A stretch of DNA of 42,847 nucleotides from contig JAIXOU010000022.1 in assembly GCA_027486585.1 (NCBI GenBank), positions 1 to 42,847 on the forward strand, given 5' to 3'. The notes under the pieces were generated by a model. That model saw only the letters and a program-made list of their open reading frames with translations, was not told the DNA's origin and did not search any database. The position numbers were made by a program, and so were the translations under genes. This DNA comes from Verrucomicrobiaceae bacterium. GTDB lineage: Bacteria; Verrucomicrobiota; Verrucomicrobiia; Verrucomicrobiales; Verrucomicrobiaceae. The stretch's first letter is position 1, and each line of letters opens with the position of its first letter. Shown in pieces: positions 8,584-19,000 of this stretch.

Positions 8584-9363
8584 TCAGACGCCTTCTGCCT
8601 GCCGTTTCTTTTCCGCTTTGTTCTTCATGCGGACATTGAGCATTTCGGTGAAGACTGAGAAGGCCATGGCAAAATAAACGAATCCTTTTTCGAAGTGGAA
8701 ATGGAACCCTTCAGCAATGAGGGTGGTGCCGATGAGCAGTAGGAAGGATAGTGCCAAGACTTTAACGGTCGGATGGCGACTGATGAAGTCACTGACAGAG
8801 CCGGCAAAGATCATCATGAAACCGACTGCGATCATCACGGCCAATATCATGATGCTCACCTGATCCACCATGCCTACTGCCGTAATCACGGAGTCGAGAG
8901 AAAAGACGATATCTAGCAGGGCGATCTGAAATAAGATGGCTCCCAAAGCAGCTTTGGCTTTGCCAGAAGCAGGCTCTTCTTCATCAATGCCCTCGACTTT
9001 GTGATGAAGTTCTTTGGTGCTTTTCCAAAGGAGGAATAATCCGCCAAGGATCAGGATCAGATCTTTCCCTGAAATGGCATGCCCTAGAATGTCAAAGAGC
9101 GGCTCTTTGAGCTGCATGACCCAGGTGATACTGAGCAGTAACATGATCCGAGTGACCATGGCAAAAGCTAGCCCAAGAAAACGTGTGCGGGGGCGATCCT
9201 CAACCGGCACTTTATCGACGAGGATGGAAATGAAGACGATGTTATCAATGCCAAGCACGATCTCCATGACAGTGAGCGTCAGCAGGGCCACCCAAGCTTC
9301 AGGAGCAGAAATCCAAGAGAAATCAAAAGCGTTAACAGCAAGAAGGGGCGAAAAATCGGTCAT
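8584..9363 (-). CDS. TerC family integral membrane protein
   Basis: 259 residues with about seven membrane segments. Two matching acidic membrane motifs, EIVLGIDNIVFI (E34, D40, N41) and DIVFSLDSVITAVG (D151, D157), identify the TerC/YoaE/Alx family (PF03741). Some members export manganese and others are linked to tellurite resistance or membrane-protein metalation. A basic tail follows the last helix (about 245-259). There are no ter genes nearby, so a manganese or general metal role is more likely than tellurite resistance. It lies between recA and galE in the same direction but is separated from recA by a strong terminator and about 190 bases in which I see nothing else. Confidence 0.9.
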   Translation of the reverse strand: MTDFSPLLAVNAFDFSWISAPEAWVALLTLTVMEIVLGIDNIVFISILVDKVPVEDRPRTRFLGLAFAMVTRIMLLLSITWVMQLKEPLFDILGHAISGKDLILILGGLFLLWKSTKELHHKVEGIDEEEPASGKAKAALGAILFQIALLDIVFSLDSVITAVGMVDQVSIMILAVMIAVGFMMIFAGSVSDFISRHPTVKVLALSFLLLIGTTLIAEGFHFHFEKGFVYFAMAFSVFTEMLNVRMKNKAEKKRQAEGV

Positions 9364-9553
9364 GAGCTGCGGAGAATAGTTCAGGAATGCGTGCTGACAA
9401 GGCAGAGTGGATTCTTAAATTGGATGCTGTTTTGAATGGGGCCGAACTTTGCCGGTTAAACCGCCCAGACGCACTCTCCGTTCGACATTCAGCCATTTCC
9501 GGATCTAGGGGGGGAATAGTCTGAAAGACGCGGAAATGCCGCCCTCGTAACAG

Positions 9554-9589
9554 AAAAAAGAGACATCTACACGGCGTGCAGATGTCTCT
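9554..9589 (-). terminator. Intrinsic terminator of recA
   Basis: On the minus strand, the arms AGAGACATCT and AGATGTCTCT (10 bp, extended inward by a G-T and CAC/GTG pairing with a 3-base loop) are followed at once by a run of T (the A-run at 9554-9559 on the plus strand). It lies 29 bases after the recA stop. This is the clearest rho-independent terminator in the window. Confidence 0.85.
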
Positions 9590-9617
9590 CTCGACATATA
9601 TAGATGGAGGGATCGGC

Positions 9618-10688
9618 TCAGTCCGCAGGTGCGCCGCCAGCAGGGGCACCTTTTTCGACGAGCTTGGCCTTCACGGCTTCTTCGATTTCTGTGTAGAGCG
9701 CGGTGTCTAGTTTTAGCGCTTCTTTAGCCGCATCGCGGCCCTGAGCCAGTTGGCTACCTTTGTAACTGATCCAGGAACCTCGTTTTTGCAGAACTTCATA
9801 TTCCATGGCCAGATCCAGCATGGAACCGACATTGGAAATGCCTTCGTTATACATGATGTCAAACTCTGCCTCGGTGTAAGGTGGGGCAAGTTTGTTTTTG
9901 ACGATTTTCACCTTGGTGCGGTTTCCTGTGACAGTACCATCGCTGCTCTTAATGGCTCCAATGCGACGGATATCGACACGGACACTAGCGTAGAATTTGA
10001 GGGCTTTACCGCCAGGGGTCGTTTCTGGATTCCCAAACATGACACCGATTTTTTCACGGATCTGATTGGTAAAGATGACGCAGGTGCGGGCTTTGCTGAT
10101 GATGGCGGTCAGCTTTCTCAAAGCAGCGCTCATGAGACGTGCCTGGGCACCGACGGTGCTGTCACCGATTTCGCCTTCGAGTTCTTGCCGTGTGACGAGA
10201 GCAGCAACGGAGTCAATGACGACCACATCAAGGGCGTTAGAGCGCACGAGCGTTTCACAAATTCGGAGGGCTTCTTCTCCTGACCCAGGCTGAGAGACAA
10301 GCAGCTCGTCCATTTTCACCCCGAGACGGCGTGCGTAATTTGAATCTAGGGCGTGTTCGACGTCGATAAAAGCAGCCAAACCACCTGCTTTTTGGGCTTG
10401 GGCGATTACGGTGAGAGTCAGGGTCGTCTTTCCTGAGGACTCTGGGCCATAAATCTCGACCACACGACCACGGGCAAAACCGCCGACGCCAAGGGCCTGA
10501 TCGATCAAAATATTGCCCGTCGGAATGACGGCTACATCGACTTTATGATCCCCGACCATGCGGAGGATGGAGCCCTCGCCGTAGTCCTTCTGGATTTGTT
10601 GAATGGCCAAGTCCAAATTCCGAGCACGGGCCTCGGCGATTTTGTTGGTGCTTGCGTCTGAGGAGGTTTCTTTGGGTGCTTTGGCCAT
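9618..10688 (-). CDS. recA: Recombinase RecA
   Basis: 356 residues, normal for RecA. Walker A is GPESSGKTT (81-89) and Walker B is VVVID (about 155-159); the L2 loop region [14 protein letters not shown] and the MAW-type alpha-helical N-terminus are present. It forms ATP-dependent filaments on single-stranded DNA, drives strand exchange and triggers LexA self-cleavage. The C-terminal tail ([12 protein letters not shown]) is short and only mildly acidic. It is a single-gene unit: a perfect LexA-type palindrome lies 21 bases upstream of the ATG and a strong terminator 29 bases downstream. No recX follows. No Shine-Dalgarno sequence is seen before the ATG. Confidence 0.98.
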   Translation of the reverse strand: MAKAPKETSSDASTNKIAEARARNLDLAIQQIQKDYGEGSILRMVGDHKVDVAVIPTGNILIDQALGVGGFARGRVVEIYGPESSGKTTLTLTVIAQAQKAGGLAAFIDVEHALDSNYARRLGVKMDELLVSQPGSGEEALRICETLVRSNALDVVVIDSVAALVTRQELEGEIGDSTVGAQARLMSAALRKLTAIISKARTCVIFTNQIREKIGVMFGNPETTPGGKALKFYASVRVDIRRIGAIKSSDGTVTGNRTKVKIVKNKLAPPYTEAEFDIMYNEGISNVGSMLDLAMEYEVLQKRGSWISYKGSQLAQGRDAAKEALKLDTALYTEIEEAVKAKLVEKGAPAGGAPAD

Positions 10689-10708
10689 AACGAGGTAAAG
10701 TGCGTTTT

Positions 10709-10724
10709 ATGTTCGACCGAACAT
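10709..10724 (-). promoter_or_regulatory. LexA (SOS) operator of recA
   Basis: ATGTTCGACCGAACAT is a perfect inverted repeat (7+2+7). Its core TGTTC-N4-GAACA matches the palindrome I recall being reported as the LexA motif of Verrucomicrobia, and it resembles but differs from the Gram-positive CGAAC-N4-GTTCG box. It lies 21-36 bases upstream of the recA ATG, with a possible -35 element TTGTCA just further upstream on the minus strand. Confidence 0.8.
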
Positions 10725-10888
10725 CTATCTTGTGACAAGACTCCCGTAAAGAACTTTCTCTCAGATTCACACATTTGCGCCCCAATTGAAGCCTCATCGT
10801 TAGCAAATGGTTACGCTAGTGAGCTTGCATTCAGCCACAACCACCTGAAAGTACTCACCTTTAACCCCCCCAATTTTCAAACCCACCC

Positions 10889-11689
10889 ATGCCCGACTGG
10901 CTTGCCGTCATCATCCTTGGTATCATCGAAGGAGTCACCGAATTCCTGCCGATTTCCTCTACCGGACATCTGCTGATCCCGCAGAATTTTGGCTGGTTAC
11001 CGAAGCAGACGGATCTTTTTGACGTGGTGATTCAAAGCGGGGCCGTGATCGCTGTGCTGGCCGTCTTTATGCAGCGGGTGAAGCACTTGGCCTTCACCCT
11101 GAAGGAAAAGCCGACGCAGGATTACCTCTTGAAGCTGTCAGGTGCCTTTCTTATCACCGCTGTTGGAGGTTTAGTGATCAAGAAACTCGACATCGAACTG
11201 CCAGATCAAATTCCACCTGTGGCTTGGGCGACGCTGATCGGCGGTGTGATCATCCTGATTTTAGAGCGGCTCTACAAAAACAAATCGGGTTTGGCTGAAA
11301 TCACCTGGGCCGTCGTCGTGGCCGTCGCGGTGGCTCAACTAACTGCTGCTGTTTTTCCCGGCACCAGCCGTTCAGGAGCCAGCATCCTCATGGCCATGGC
11401 GTTTGGTATTGCGCGTCCGGCAGCCACTGAGTTCTCCTTTCTGCTGGGTATTCCGACGCTGATGGCAGCTGGCGGTTTTAAGATTCTCTCGGCCTTTAAA
11501 GACGGCACGTTTGGGAATGAAAACTGGAGCATGATTGCCCTCGGGACTTTGGTTTCTGCACTTGCAGCTTTTGTGGTCGTCAAATGGCTGATCCACTTTG
11601 TGCAGAGCCACACGTTTGTTGGCTTTGCTTGGTATCGCATCATTCTCGGCGTTGCGCTGCTCGCATACGTCGCCACCTCAGGTTACTGA
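10889..11689 (+). CDS. uppP: Undecaprenyl-diphosphatase (BacA/UppP)
   Basis: 266 residues, a polytopic inner-membrane protein. Both catalytic motifs are intact: EGVTEFLPISSTGH (14-27) and PGTSRSG (157-163, with R161). It removes a phosphate from undecaprenyl diphosphate on the outer face of the membrane, recycling the lipid carrier for peptidoglycan and other wall polymers; high levels give bacitracin resistance. It is divergent from recA across about 200 bases. It is followed after 8 bases by a small membrane protein gene, so the two are probably cotranscribed. Confidence 0.95.
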   Translation: MPDWLAVIILGIIEGVTEFLPISSTGHLLIPQNFGWLPKQTDLFDVVIQSGAVIAVLAVFMQRVKHLAFTLKEKPTQDYLLKLSGAFLITAVGGLVIKKLDIELPDQIPPVAWATLIGGVIILILERLYKNKSGLAEITWAVVVAVAVAQLTAAVFPGTSRSGASILMAMAFGIARPAATEFSFLLGIPTLMAAGGFKILSAFKDGTFGNENWSMIALGTLVSALAAFVVVKWLIHFVQSHTFVGFAWYRIILGVALLAYVATSGY

Positions 11690-11697
11690 TTTCTCAC

Positions 11698-12279
11698 ATG
11701 GTTGATTTCGTTAATGGCTATTTTCGCCGCTCAATTTTTAAAGCTTATCGCTTCCTCAAGCATCCGAGGAAGCTCAAGCAGAGTCCGACCATGCGTTGGT
11801 TTGCGCGTCACTTTTTAGATAAGCATGTCTGGAAGCCTACCCAGCACACTTTTGCGGGTGGGATGGCGGTTGGCTTGTTTGTCACCGTTCAGTTGCTGCC
11901 GATTCAGATGCCGACGGCAGCAATATTGGCTGCGGTGTTTAGAGTCAATATTCCCATTGCTCTGATTCTCTGTTGGGCCAGCAATCCAGCGACTCTAGCG
12001 CCGATCGCATGGGTCGAAAACATGCTGGGTACTTGGCTCATGCATCACTTCGGTGATCCCACGGCCTTAGCTGCTACGATCGCGATTACCAAGGAACCCG
12101 AAGCATTGGAAAAAGGCATAGCTTTTGCCAAAGCGATGTTTCTGGGCGGCGTATGCATCGGTGGGGCGCTTGCGCCGATTGGTTACATTCTCAGTTACAT
12201 CACTTGGGGTGCATTGGAGCGCTGGAATCGTTATCGCAAAGCGCCGATGTTGCCTCTGAATGACCTCAGTCAACCGTAA
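11698..12279 (+). CDS. DUF2062 membrane protein
   Basis: 193 residues from the ATG at 11698, eight bases after uppP. The open frame runs further upstream inside uppP, but only the part from this ATG has the family look. The sequence matches DUF2062 (PF09835): a basic N-terminus (YRFLKHPRKLKQ), THTFAGGMAVGLF-like text (QHTFAGGMAVGLFVTVQLLP), a second hydrophobic stretch (AAVFRVNIPIALILCWASNPAT) and a C-terminal helix with a short cytoplasmic tail. Family members are small inner-membrane proteins of unknown biochemical role, in some species fused to or beside glycosyltransferases. The coupling to uppP suggests an envelope role; that is inference. It converges with the rlpA-like gene, 6 bases apart. 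Confidence 0.85.
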   Translation: MVDFVNGYFRRSIFKAYRFLKHPRKLKQSPTMRWFARHFLDKHVWKPTQHTFAGGMAVGLFVTVQLLPIQMPTAAILAAVFRVNIPIALILCWASNPATLAPIAWVENMLGTWLMHHFGDPTALAATIAITKEPEALEKGIAFAKAMFLGGVCIGGALAPIGYILSYITWGALERWNRYRKAPMLPLNDLSQP

Positions 12280-12297
12280 GACTGATTAAAAAGTCTT
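12278..12297. terminator. Possible small hairpin at convergent gene ends
   Basis: AAGACT-N8-AGTCTT, a 6-bp stem over the two facing stop codons of the DUF2062 and rlpA-like genes. It is short and AT-rich. It could be a weak bidirectional terminator or chance. Confidence 0.3.
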
Positions 12298-12936
12298 CAG
12301 ACCGGGAGGCGGGCCGCCACCATTGAAGGCTGGAGCATTCGGGGCACCAGGACTGTAAGTAGGCTTGGGTGCCGTGTAGCTCGGCGCAGTGTATTTGGGC
12401 GCTGTATAAGTTGGTTTTGGCGCAGCATACTTAGGCGTAGCAGTCTGACTCCTGCGAGGCGATGCCGCCCGTTGTGTATTCGTTGGCGCTCGTGCATATG
12501 ATTGCTGCGGTTGTTGATAGGCAGGCTGTTGCTGATAAACCGGCTGAGGCTGATAAGAAGGCTGCTGATAACCACCACCTGTTGGCGGATAGGATTTAAC
12601 CCGCACCTGGCAAAGCCGTAAATAGGGCAGTCCAATCTGCTGTGCTGCCGCGTGGGACAGATTGATGACGCGTCCTGGATAGTAGGGGAACCGATCGTTC
12701 ACCACGACGGTCACTTGCCGCCCAGTTTGTAAATTTGTGACCTCACATTGAGTGCCAAAGGGAAGAGACGTGTGGGCTGCTGTGAATGCCTGTGGATAAT
12801 AGGGCTGTCCTGAGGTGGTGGGCCTGCCTGCATACTCATCCGCAATGCATGAAGCCCAGCCCTGCTCCTGATAAGTAGGTCGTGAGCAGCCGATGATCAG
12901 CAAGGTGAAGGCACTCAAAATGCAGCGAAAAAACAT
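12286..12936 (-). CDS. RlpA-like septal ring lipoprotein
   Basis: 216 residues from the ATG at 12936. A lipobox LIIGC (Cys near residue 17) marks it as a lipoprotein. A double-psi beta-barrel domain follows (about 25-115): WASCIADEYAGRPTTSG, AAHTSLPFGTQCEVTNLQTGRQVTVVVNDR and RVINLSHAAAQQIG are the classic RlpA motifs. RlpA proteins bind or cleave denuded glycan strands at the division site. The opening normally reads ASYYG..F; here it is ASCIADEYAG, so catalytic competence is unsure. No SPOR domain is present; the C-terminal third is a low-complexity tail rich in Pro, Gln, Tyr and Thr-Ala-Pro-Lys-type repeats, which may span the wall. The frame is open to a TTG three codons earlier. Confidence 0.85.
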   Translation of the reverse strand: MFFRCILSAFTLLIIGCSRPTYQEQGWASCIADEYAGRPTTSGQPYYPQAFTAAHTSLPFGTQCEVTNLQTGRQVTVVVNDRFPYYPGRVINLSHAAAQQIGLPYLRLCQVRVKSYPPTGGGYQQPSYQPQPVYQQQPAYQQPQQSYARAPTNTQRAASPRRSQTATPKYAAPKPTYTAPKYTAPSYTAPKPTYSPGAPNAPAFNGGGPPPGLKTF

Positions 12937-13038
12937 GGCAATCAAAGTCTTTACACGATTGTATTCACGAAGTCATCACCAATATCAAAGAGGTTATTTG
13001 TCAGAGGAGTCGGCATCGTATCGAAAATGAAGACTGTG

Positions 13039-16000
13039 CTAAGGGCTGCTGATCAATCGGAATTGCCAAAGGGTATCGCTAGCCGTGGGAATGTTTAAGC
13101 TTACCGTTTCGTAGTCTGCTTCTGCATCGCTAGAGACCGTTTCAACCGAATAATCTATCTCAGGTGTTAGGCTTGTCCACGTTTGACCGTCTTGACTGGC
13201 TTGCAGGCTTACAGCTCTGGCTTCGATGCCCTTCCGTCTTATGTAAGTGAAACGGTACTGTGAGATAGACTGGGTCACTGTGCTTAGCCCCGAACTAGGA
13301 ACCCAAACATCAGCTACTCCATTGGCATCAAGATCTAAACTTCCCTTTGAGGCAGAAGCAACAATGGAGGCTGGCGCTGCGGTAGAACCCGCTGCCGTCT
13401 CAAACACAAGATTGTCCATAGCATACAAATCGACAGTAACCTCTGCGGAGATGAGATCACGGAAGCTGCTGGGAAAGGTGAAGGTTTCAAAGTCAGCTAA
13501 AGGCCCCGTACTATCCGTGATACCATCCAAACTGAAACTGGTCGTGACGCTGGCGCCACCGACCTTGACACCATTAAAGGTAATCACTTTAGGAGACGCA
13601 AACAAATAGCTGTGTTCAGCCAAATCGACCGAGTAGAGGTGAAAGACACCGTTGTCTGAACGTCGGATGGTCAAAGGTCGCTGACTGGCTAGGGGCGCAA
13701 TGTGCGGCGTACCGTTGTTTGGCCGATTAATGTGATTGGCACCTACACGTAGAATTTGATTCGGTGTCGTCAAAACTAAGCCATCTTCTGCATAGGTTGA
13801 GGAACTACTTTGAGTATTATCTGCCGGGGCTCCTGCACTGAAATCAATAGTCACTGGATTGGTTTTAATGACTTGTGCGGCGATGGTGCCCGTTCGATTC
13901 AGCGCCGCTTGACCAGCCACATTAAAGTTCAGCGTTCCAGTTAGCGTTCCTAAAGCAGAAAAAGTTCCGCTAACAGAGATCTGAGCAAACTGCCCTACAT
14001 TAATGGTAACAGGAAGCGCTGAGACCTTGAAGGCGGATTGAGTAGAGTTTACCGTCACCGTCACATCCTGACTTGTGATGTTACTCACCGTCACATTGAG
14101 TATTTGTGTGCTGCCCAGAGGCACCTGACCAAAGTCCACGTTGGATGGTGCTAACGCCATCGCCCCTGGATCGATGGATGTGAAGACACGAGTGGTTGGC
14201 GAGAATTGCACAAGTCTTGACTGATCAGCCGTGACCGCCATGAGCGTTGTAGTAATGGGTAAGTTCCTCAAAGCTTCCCATTGCGCGCTTGTTGAGTAGG
14301 ACTTCGTCGTTGAAAACGCCATGAGTCCATTCCATGAAGACGCAACAATGGCTGCTGGCAGATTAGCGCTTAAGGCGATGTTTCCATTGAGAGAATAAAC
14401 CGCCTGATTGTAGAAGGCACGTTCACCGTTGCCTGAGACCACAAACTGCCCACCCAAGGTTCCATTCCAATAACTCGCCGAGCTATAGGAGATACCGCTG
14501 GAGCTCAGTGTGTAGCGTTCAATACCAGTGCTAGATGTGGACTGCTGAACCGCTGCGAAAAGCAGATTCCCGCTGCTAGAAGAGCGTGTGATGCCATTGG
14601 CCAAAATCACGCTACTCCCGACAGCTCCTCCAGTCACTGAATGGAGCATTTGAAGTGTATTGGCTGCGCTGCGTGTCACGACTCTTCCAACGGGTCCATT
14701 GTGCACTGCTACAGCCGGTGTCGCCAGGGTCAGTGAGTTAGTAATTCTAGGTGTTTGTTGACGCTGAACAGAAACAAGACTGGAGCCATTTTGTGTCAAA
14801 ACATAAAGCCGATCATCCGCAGTGTGAACGGCAAAATCTGTGGCATCTAAGCCCACCTGAAGAAACTGCTCAATACGAGCAGTGACGGGATCAATCCAGA
14901 GCAACCAAGCCTCTGAAGGATTGGACAGATCTGCATGCAAGGCATAAATGCGCGGCAAGCTAGGGTCGGCTTCCATTTTGATGATGTTCAGCGTACCCAA
15001 TAACTGGAAAGTCACAGGAATGCTCACCGTATCAGCCCCAGATGTAAGGCTGATCTGAGCCGCATGAACTCCAGCAGCAAGGCCTGTGGGATTAAAGTTA
15101 AGGGTCGTCGTGGAAGGGCCGACTCCTGAGGCTATTGAGAGGCTTAACCAAGGCGTGTTTTCTGTGAGTGCCCAAGCTGTATCGCTGCGTGCGGTGTTAA
15201 TCGTCAACGAAGACGAAACTACGGATGTGCTACCTCTTAAACTAGCTGCAGAAACTGACAAAGGCGTGGTCGAAGCAACCGATAAACGGAAGCTCCAGAC
15301 GGGTCCTTTAACGGTGCTGCCATTTAAATTTCGAATATCAATACGCCAGTAATAAGTCTGACCGAGTTCGAAGGCGGAACTGCTGATCCCAAAACTTGTC
15401 GCTTGTGTATTTCCACGATAAGCAGTGCCTGAAGAACGATTATTTGCAGTCGCCACAGCCACTGAATCGTTACCAAAATAGACGTCGTAGCTCGCTGCTA
15501 AAGGGCTGCCATTCCAAAGCAGGGAAGCAGGTGCTGAAGGAAGAAGGCTGCCATCCGCTAGTCTTGGTGACATTTCCGCCGCACTCAGATTGGGCACTTC
15601 TAGACGAGTTAGCAGGCCTGTAGCAGCATGGAGATAAAGCAGACCTGTCTGGTCTCCTGTAAAAGCTTGGACGCCGCTGCTCGATCCACTCAAAGTCTGC
15701 AAAGGGGCACCTGTTACTGAATCAATCAATTGATTCGCGCTAGCCAAAACCGTCCCATAGGCTGATGCCGCGTAGAATGGACTCGAAGCAAATGTCCGTG
15801 AGCTGCTGAGGTCCGGTTTAAACTTCTGAGTTTTGGTGATTACCGCATCTCGACTGGCTGAATAAAAAACTGGAGCATCAAGAGGAGCTTGGCTGAGCGT
15901 TGCAGCACTCACACTGATTTGATTCAGCACCGACGTGCTGCAATCGATGCGGGCTAAAGTGGAACTACCAGTCAATCCCCAACCTGTCTGCGACCAAGCA

Positions 16001-19000
16001 TACATGGAAGAACCATCTGGTGTGACCACAAAGTCACCGATACCAGAGCCATTGTTTAACGTAAATGTGGACAAATCACTTCCGGCAACAAAGTCAAAGA
16101 CATGTAACATTGGATTGATCGCTGCATCTGTGTAATAAACCGTGCCTGGGCGTCCAGCCTCAATATGATAATGATAAGGAGCTGTCCTGCCTGCATCGTT
16201 AGGAGTAGGAATTGCCTGTGTTCGAACGAGCGAGAAGGTCCCAAGATCCACTTCCGAGATCGTACGTTCGGCGAAACTGATGGCATAAAGAAGCTTTCCA
16301 TCCGTGGTGATATCCGCATCTGTGATATCCGTGGGAAGTCGTAAAACCGTTTGAACAGCCAATGTATTTGGATGCAGACCAACGAGCAGAGACGGCGCGG
16401 CATTCAGTCCACGAATCAGACCTAGCATCCGTGGTTGGCCATACTCCGTCAGCAATTGGGTGTAAGAAGCAGCTCGCACACTCAAAGTCACCGGTAGTTC
16501 AAGCGTCGTGCCCGGATAAGAGATGGTTAGCTTGGATTGGTAGATCCCTACCCCCAAAAGCCGGTCAAAGGAAATTTCTAACTGATCGGTTCCTGAGCCC
16601 TCTGTTTTTGAAAGTCGTATCCAGGGTGCTGGGCTGCTAGCGGTCCAATTTGGACTGCTTCCAGGTAGCGCCGTAAGCTCAATTACTTGAGAAACCGTTG
16701 TTTGATTTTGGATCTGAATCAAATCAATGGCCGATGGCGAACCCTCCAGTAAGGGAGGCGTGATCTGCATGCTGATAGGCACATCCACAACAGAAGAATT
16801 GGAAGCATTGCTGGTAAACCGTACGTTGGCTGTGTGAATCCCGACATCGAGCATGCTGGCGTCGAATTTTAAACTCACGAGGGAACTTTGACTGCTAGCG
16901 GTCGAGCCTGCAAAAGGGGTGACGGAGAGCCAAGACAATCGATTTGGCAAAGCAATGTTGCTCAAAAAGCTGTCCATCACATGGCCTGCCAGCGTTGAAG
17001 AAATTTCAGCTCCATTGCGGCTAGAAAAAAGAAGATAATATAAACGAGTTGATCCAGATAATCCCGTGATGTTGTGGTCATCTCGATCCGAATTACTGCT
17101 GTAAGCACGGGCGATGCCTGGCTTGTCTTCAACAATGATAAGATGATTGACCGATGGGTCTGTGGTGCCACTGACAGATTTGAAAAAACCTTTGTAGGTG
17201 ATGCCATGGAACGTGCGGGTTATGACAGAACCACTGACTTTCCCAGAACCATCGGCACCCAAATCCCCACGAACCGAAAAGCTCGTAGCCCGATCCAAAT
17301 CCGCTGCAAAAACAAAAAGCCCCTCTCTTTTCCGAGTGAAGTATTGTCCCCCTGGACCGACGGCAAGCCCAGTGATGACTTGATTGTCAGAATAGGAGAT
17401 CGTGTTGCTGAGGTTTGTTCCCAGAATATTGCCCGAGTCATACATATCCTCTCCTCCATCATAGATGACAGAGCCTGATTCACCTTCCGTGAATGAATAG
17501 ATATCAGGGATCCATTGGGTAATCTCAGAGTAGTGATTATTCACCCTTTGCAGGATGTCATGTAAATTGCCTGATTGAACGTCCCGAGATTGTAAAACAG
17601 TCTGCCAATTCAGAACAGCGCCGCCCTCATTCAAGATACTTAGATTCTGCGTCGTAGTTCCACCTTTGGAAAGGGTAACGGTCACTACGTCGGGCTGAAC
17701 ACGAATACTGGGCGGACTAACACATTTCCCAAGAGTGGCCAACACCACTTCAGATTTGCCTGGTTGATTGGTCGTGAACCGGAGCTCGGCATTGTAGGAA
17801 CCTAAGTTTGTTGGCGAAAACTGAAGCGTCATCGTGCTGCTTGACCCGATATCTAACTGCATGGGTGTGCTTAGATCAGCCCAATTAAATTGAGCATCGG
17901 TGCTGACAATGTTTGAGATCGTAAGCTTGGCATTCCCAGTGTTCTTCAGCGTTAATGTTTGGGTGGAGGTCGTTTGAATAAAGGTGTCTGGAAAGCTGGC
18001 TACAGGTGGAGAGAGCGTCAGTCTTGGAATGGCACGCACGGTAATGCTGACTGGAATAGTGATCATTGGATTGCGTGGATCATCGCTATTCAAGGTTATA
18101 CTTCCAGTGGTCGTCCGAGCTGAGGCGGATGGAGTTGTTCCCACTGTTAAATTTAAGGCGCTGCTAGCATTCGGCACCGTTGTCCCTGAGTTGCGATTTA
18201 GCGTAACCAAACTCGTCAGATTGTTGGATAAACTAGCATTCCACTTCAAGGTCGCCCCGCCATTATTAGTTATTCTAATGGTTTCTATCACACTGCTTCC
18301 TGGATCCACGCCCACTTCCATAGAAGCGGGGAGTGTTTCCAAGCGCGGTCCAGCGGTCGCTCGTGCAGTAATCGGGATAAGCAGTGCTGGCTCTGATTGA
18401 CCTGCACTCATGACTGTCAGTGTTCCGGTTATTTCAGCCACATCTTTTGGAGCAAAAAGTAGATTGATCGCACCACTCTCCTGTGGTTGCAAAGTGATGG
18501 GGAAACGCATTCCTGAAATGGTGAATGCCGACTCGCTGCTGTGAATGGCGGTAATCGTGATAGGCAGATTACCCACATTGTTAAGCACACATGTCTGATC
18601 ATTGCTGGTATCGACATAGATGTCCGGAAATTTGATCAATTCAGGATCTGCAATCAGTAAAGAACGGGAAGGCACTTTCACACTAATTGGCACGTCTATT
18701 TGGCTACGGCCGCTGGCATTGCTATTAAAGCGCAGCGTCGCTCCATAAGTGCCTCCTGGTAATGAGCGTGTATCGATTTGTAGCGCCTGCACTCGCTGAC
18801 TCAGGGCAGGCACGGATCCAGAAGTGGGTGCCAGACGCAACCATTCGGGTTGCATGGAATGGACAGCCACTTTCAAAAAGCTATCCATTAACTGCGTCAC
18901 CTCTAGCGCCGTCACTTTGCGACCTTGAAGAGTGCCAAACAGTAAATGGTAAAGCCGTGTTTTACCAGAGAGGCCCGTTATTTCATGCTCATCAAAGGTC

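Noticed and set aside
9332..9649. Minus-strand open frame between recA and terC
   Set aside because: It runs through the recA terminator hairpin and overlaps both genes; no family features.
11584..11697. Extended N-terminus of the DUF2062 gene inside uppP
   Set aside because: The extra 38 residues are the out-of-frame reading of the uppP 3' end; the ATG at 11698 starts a normal family member.
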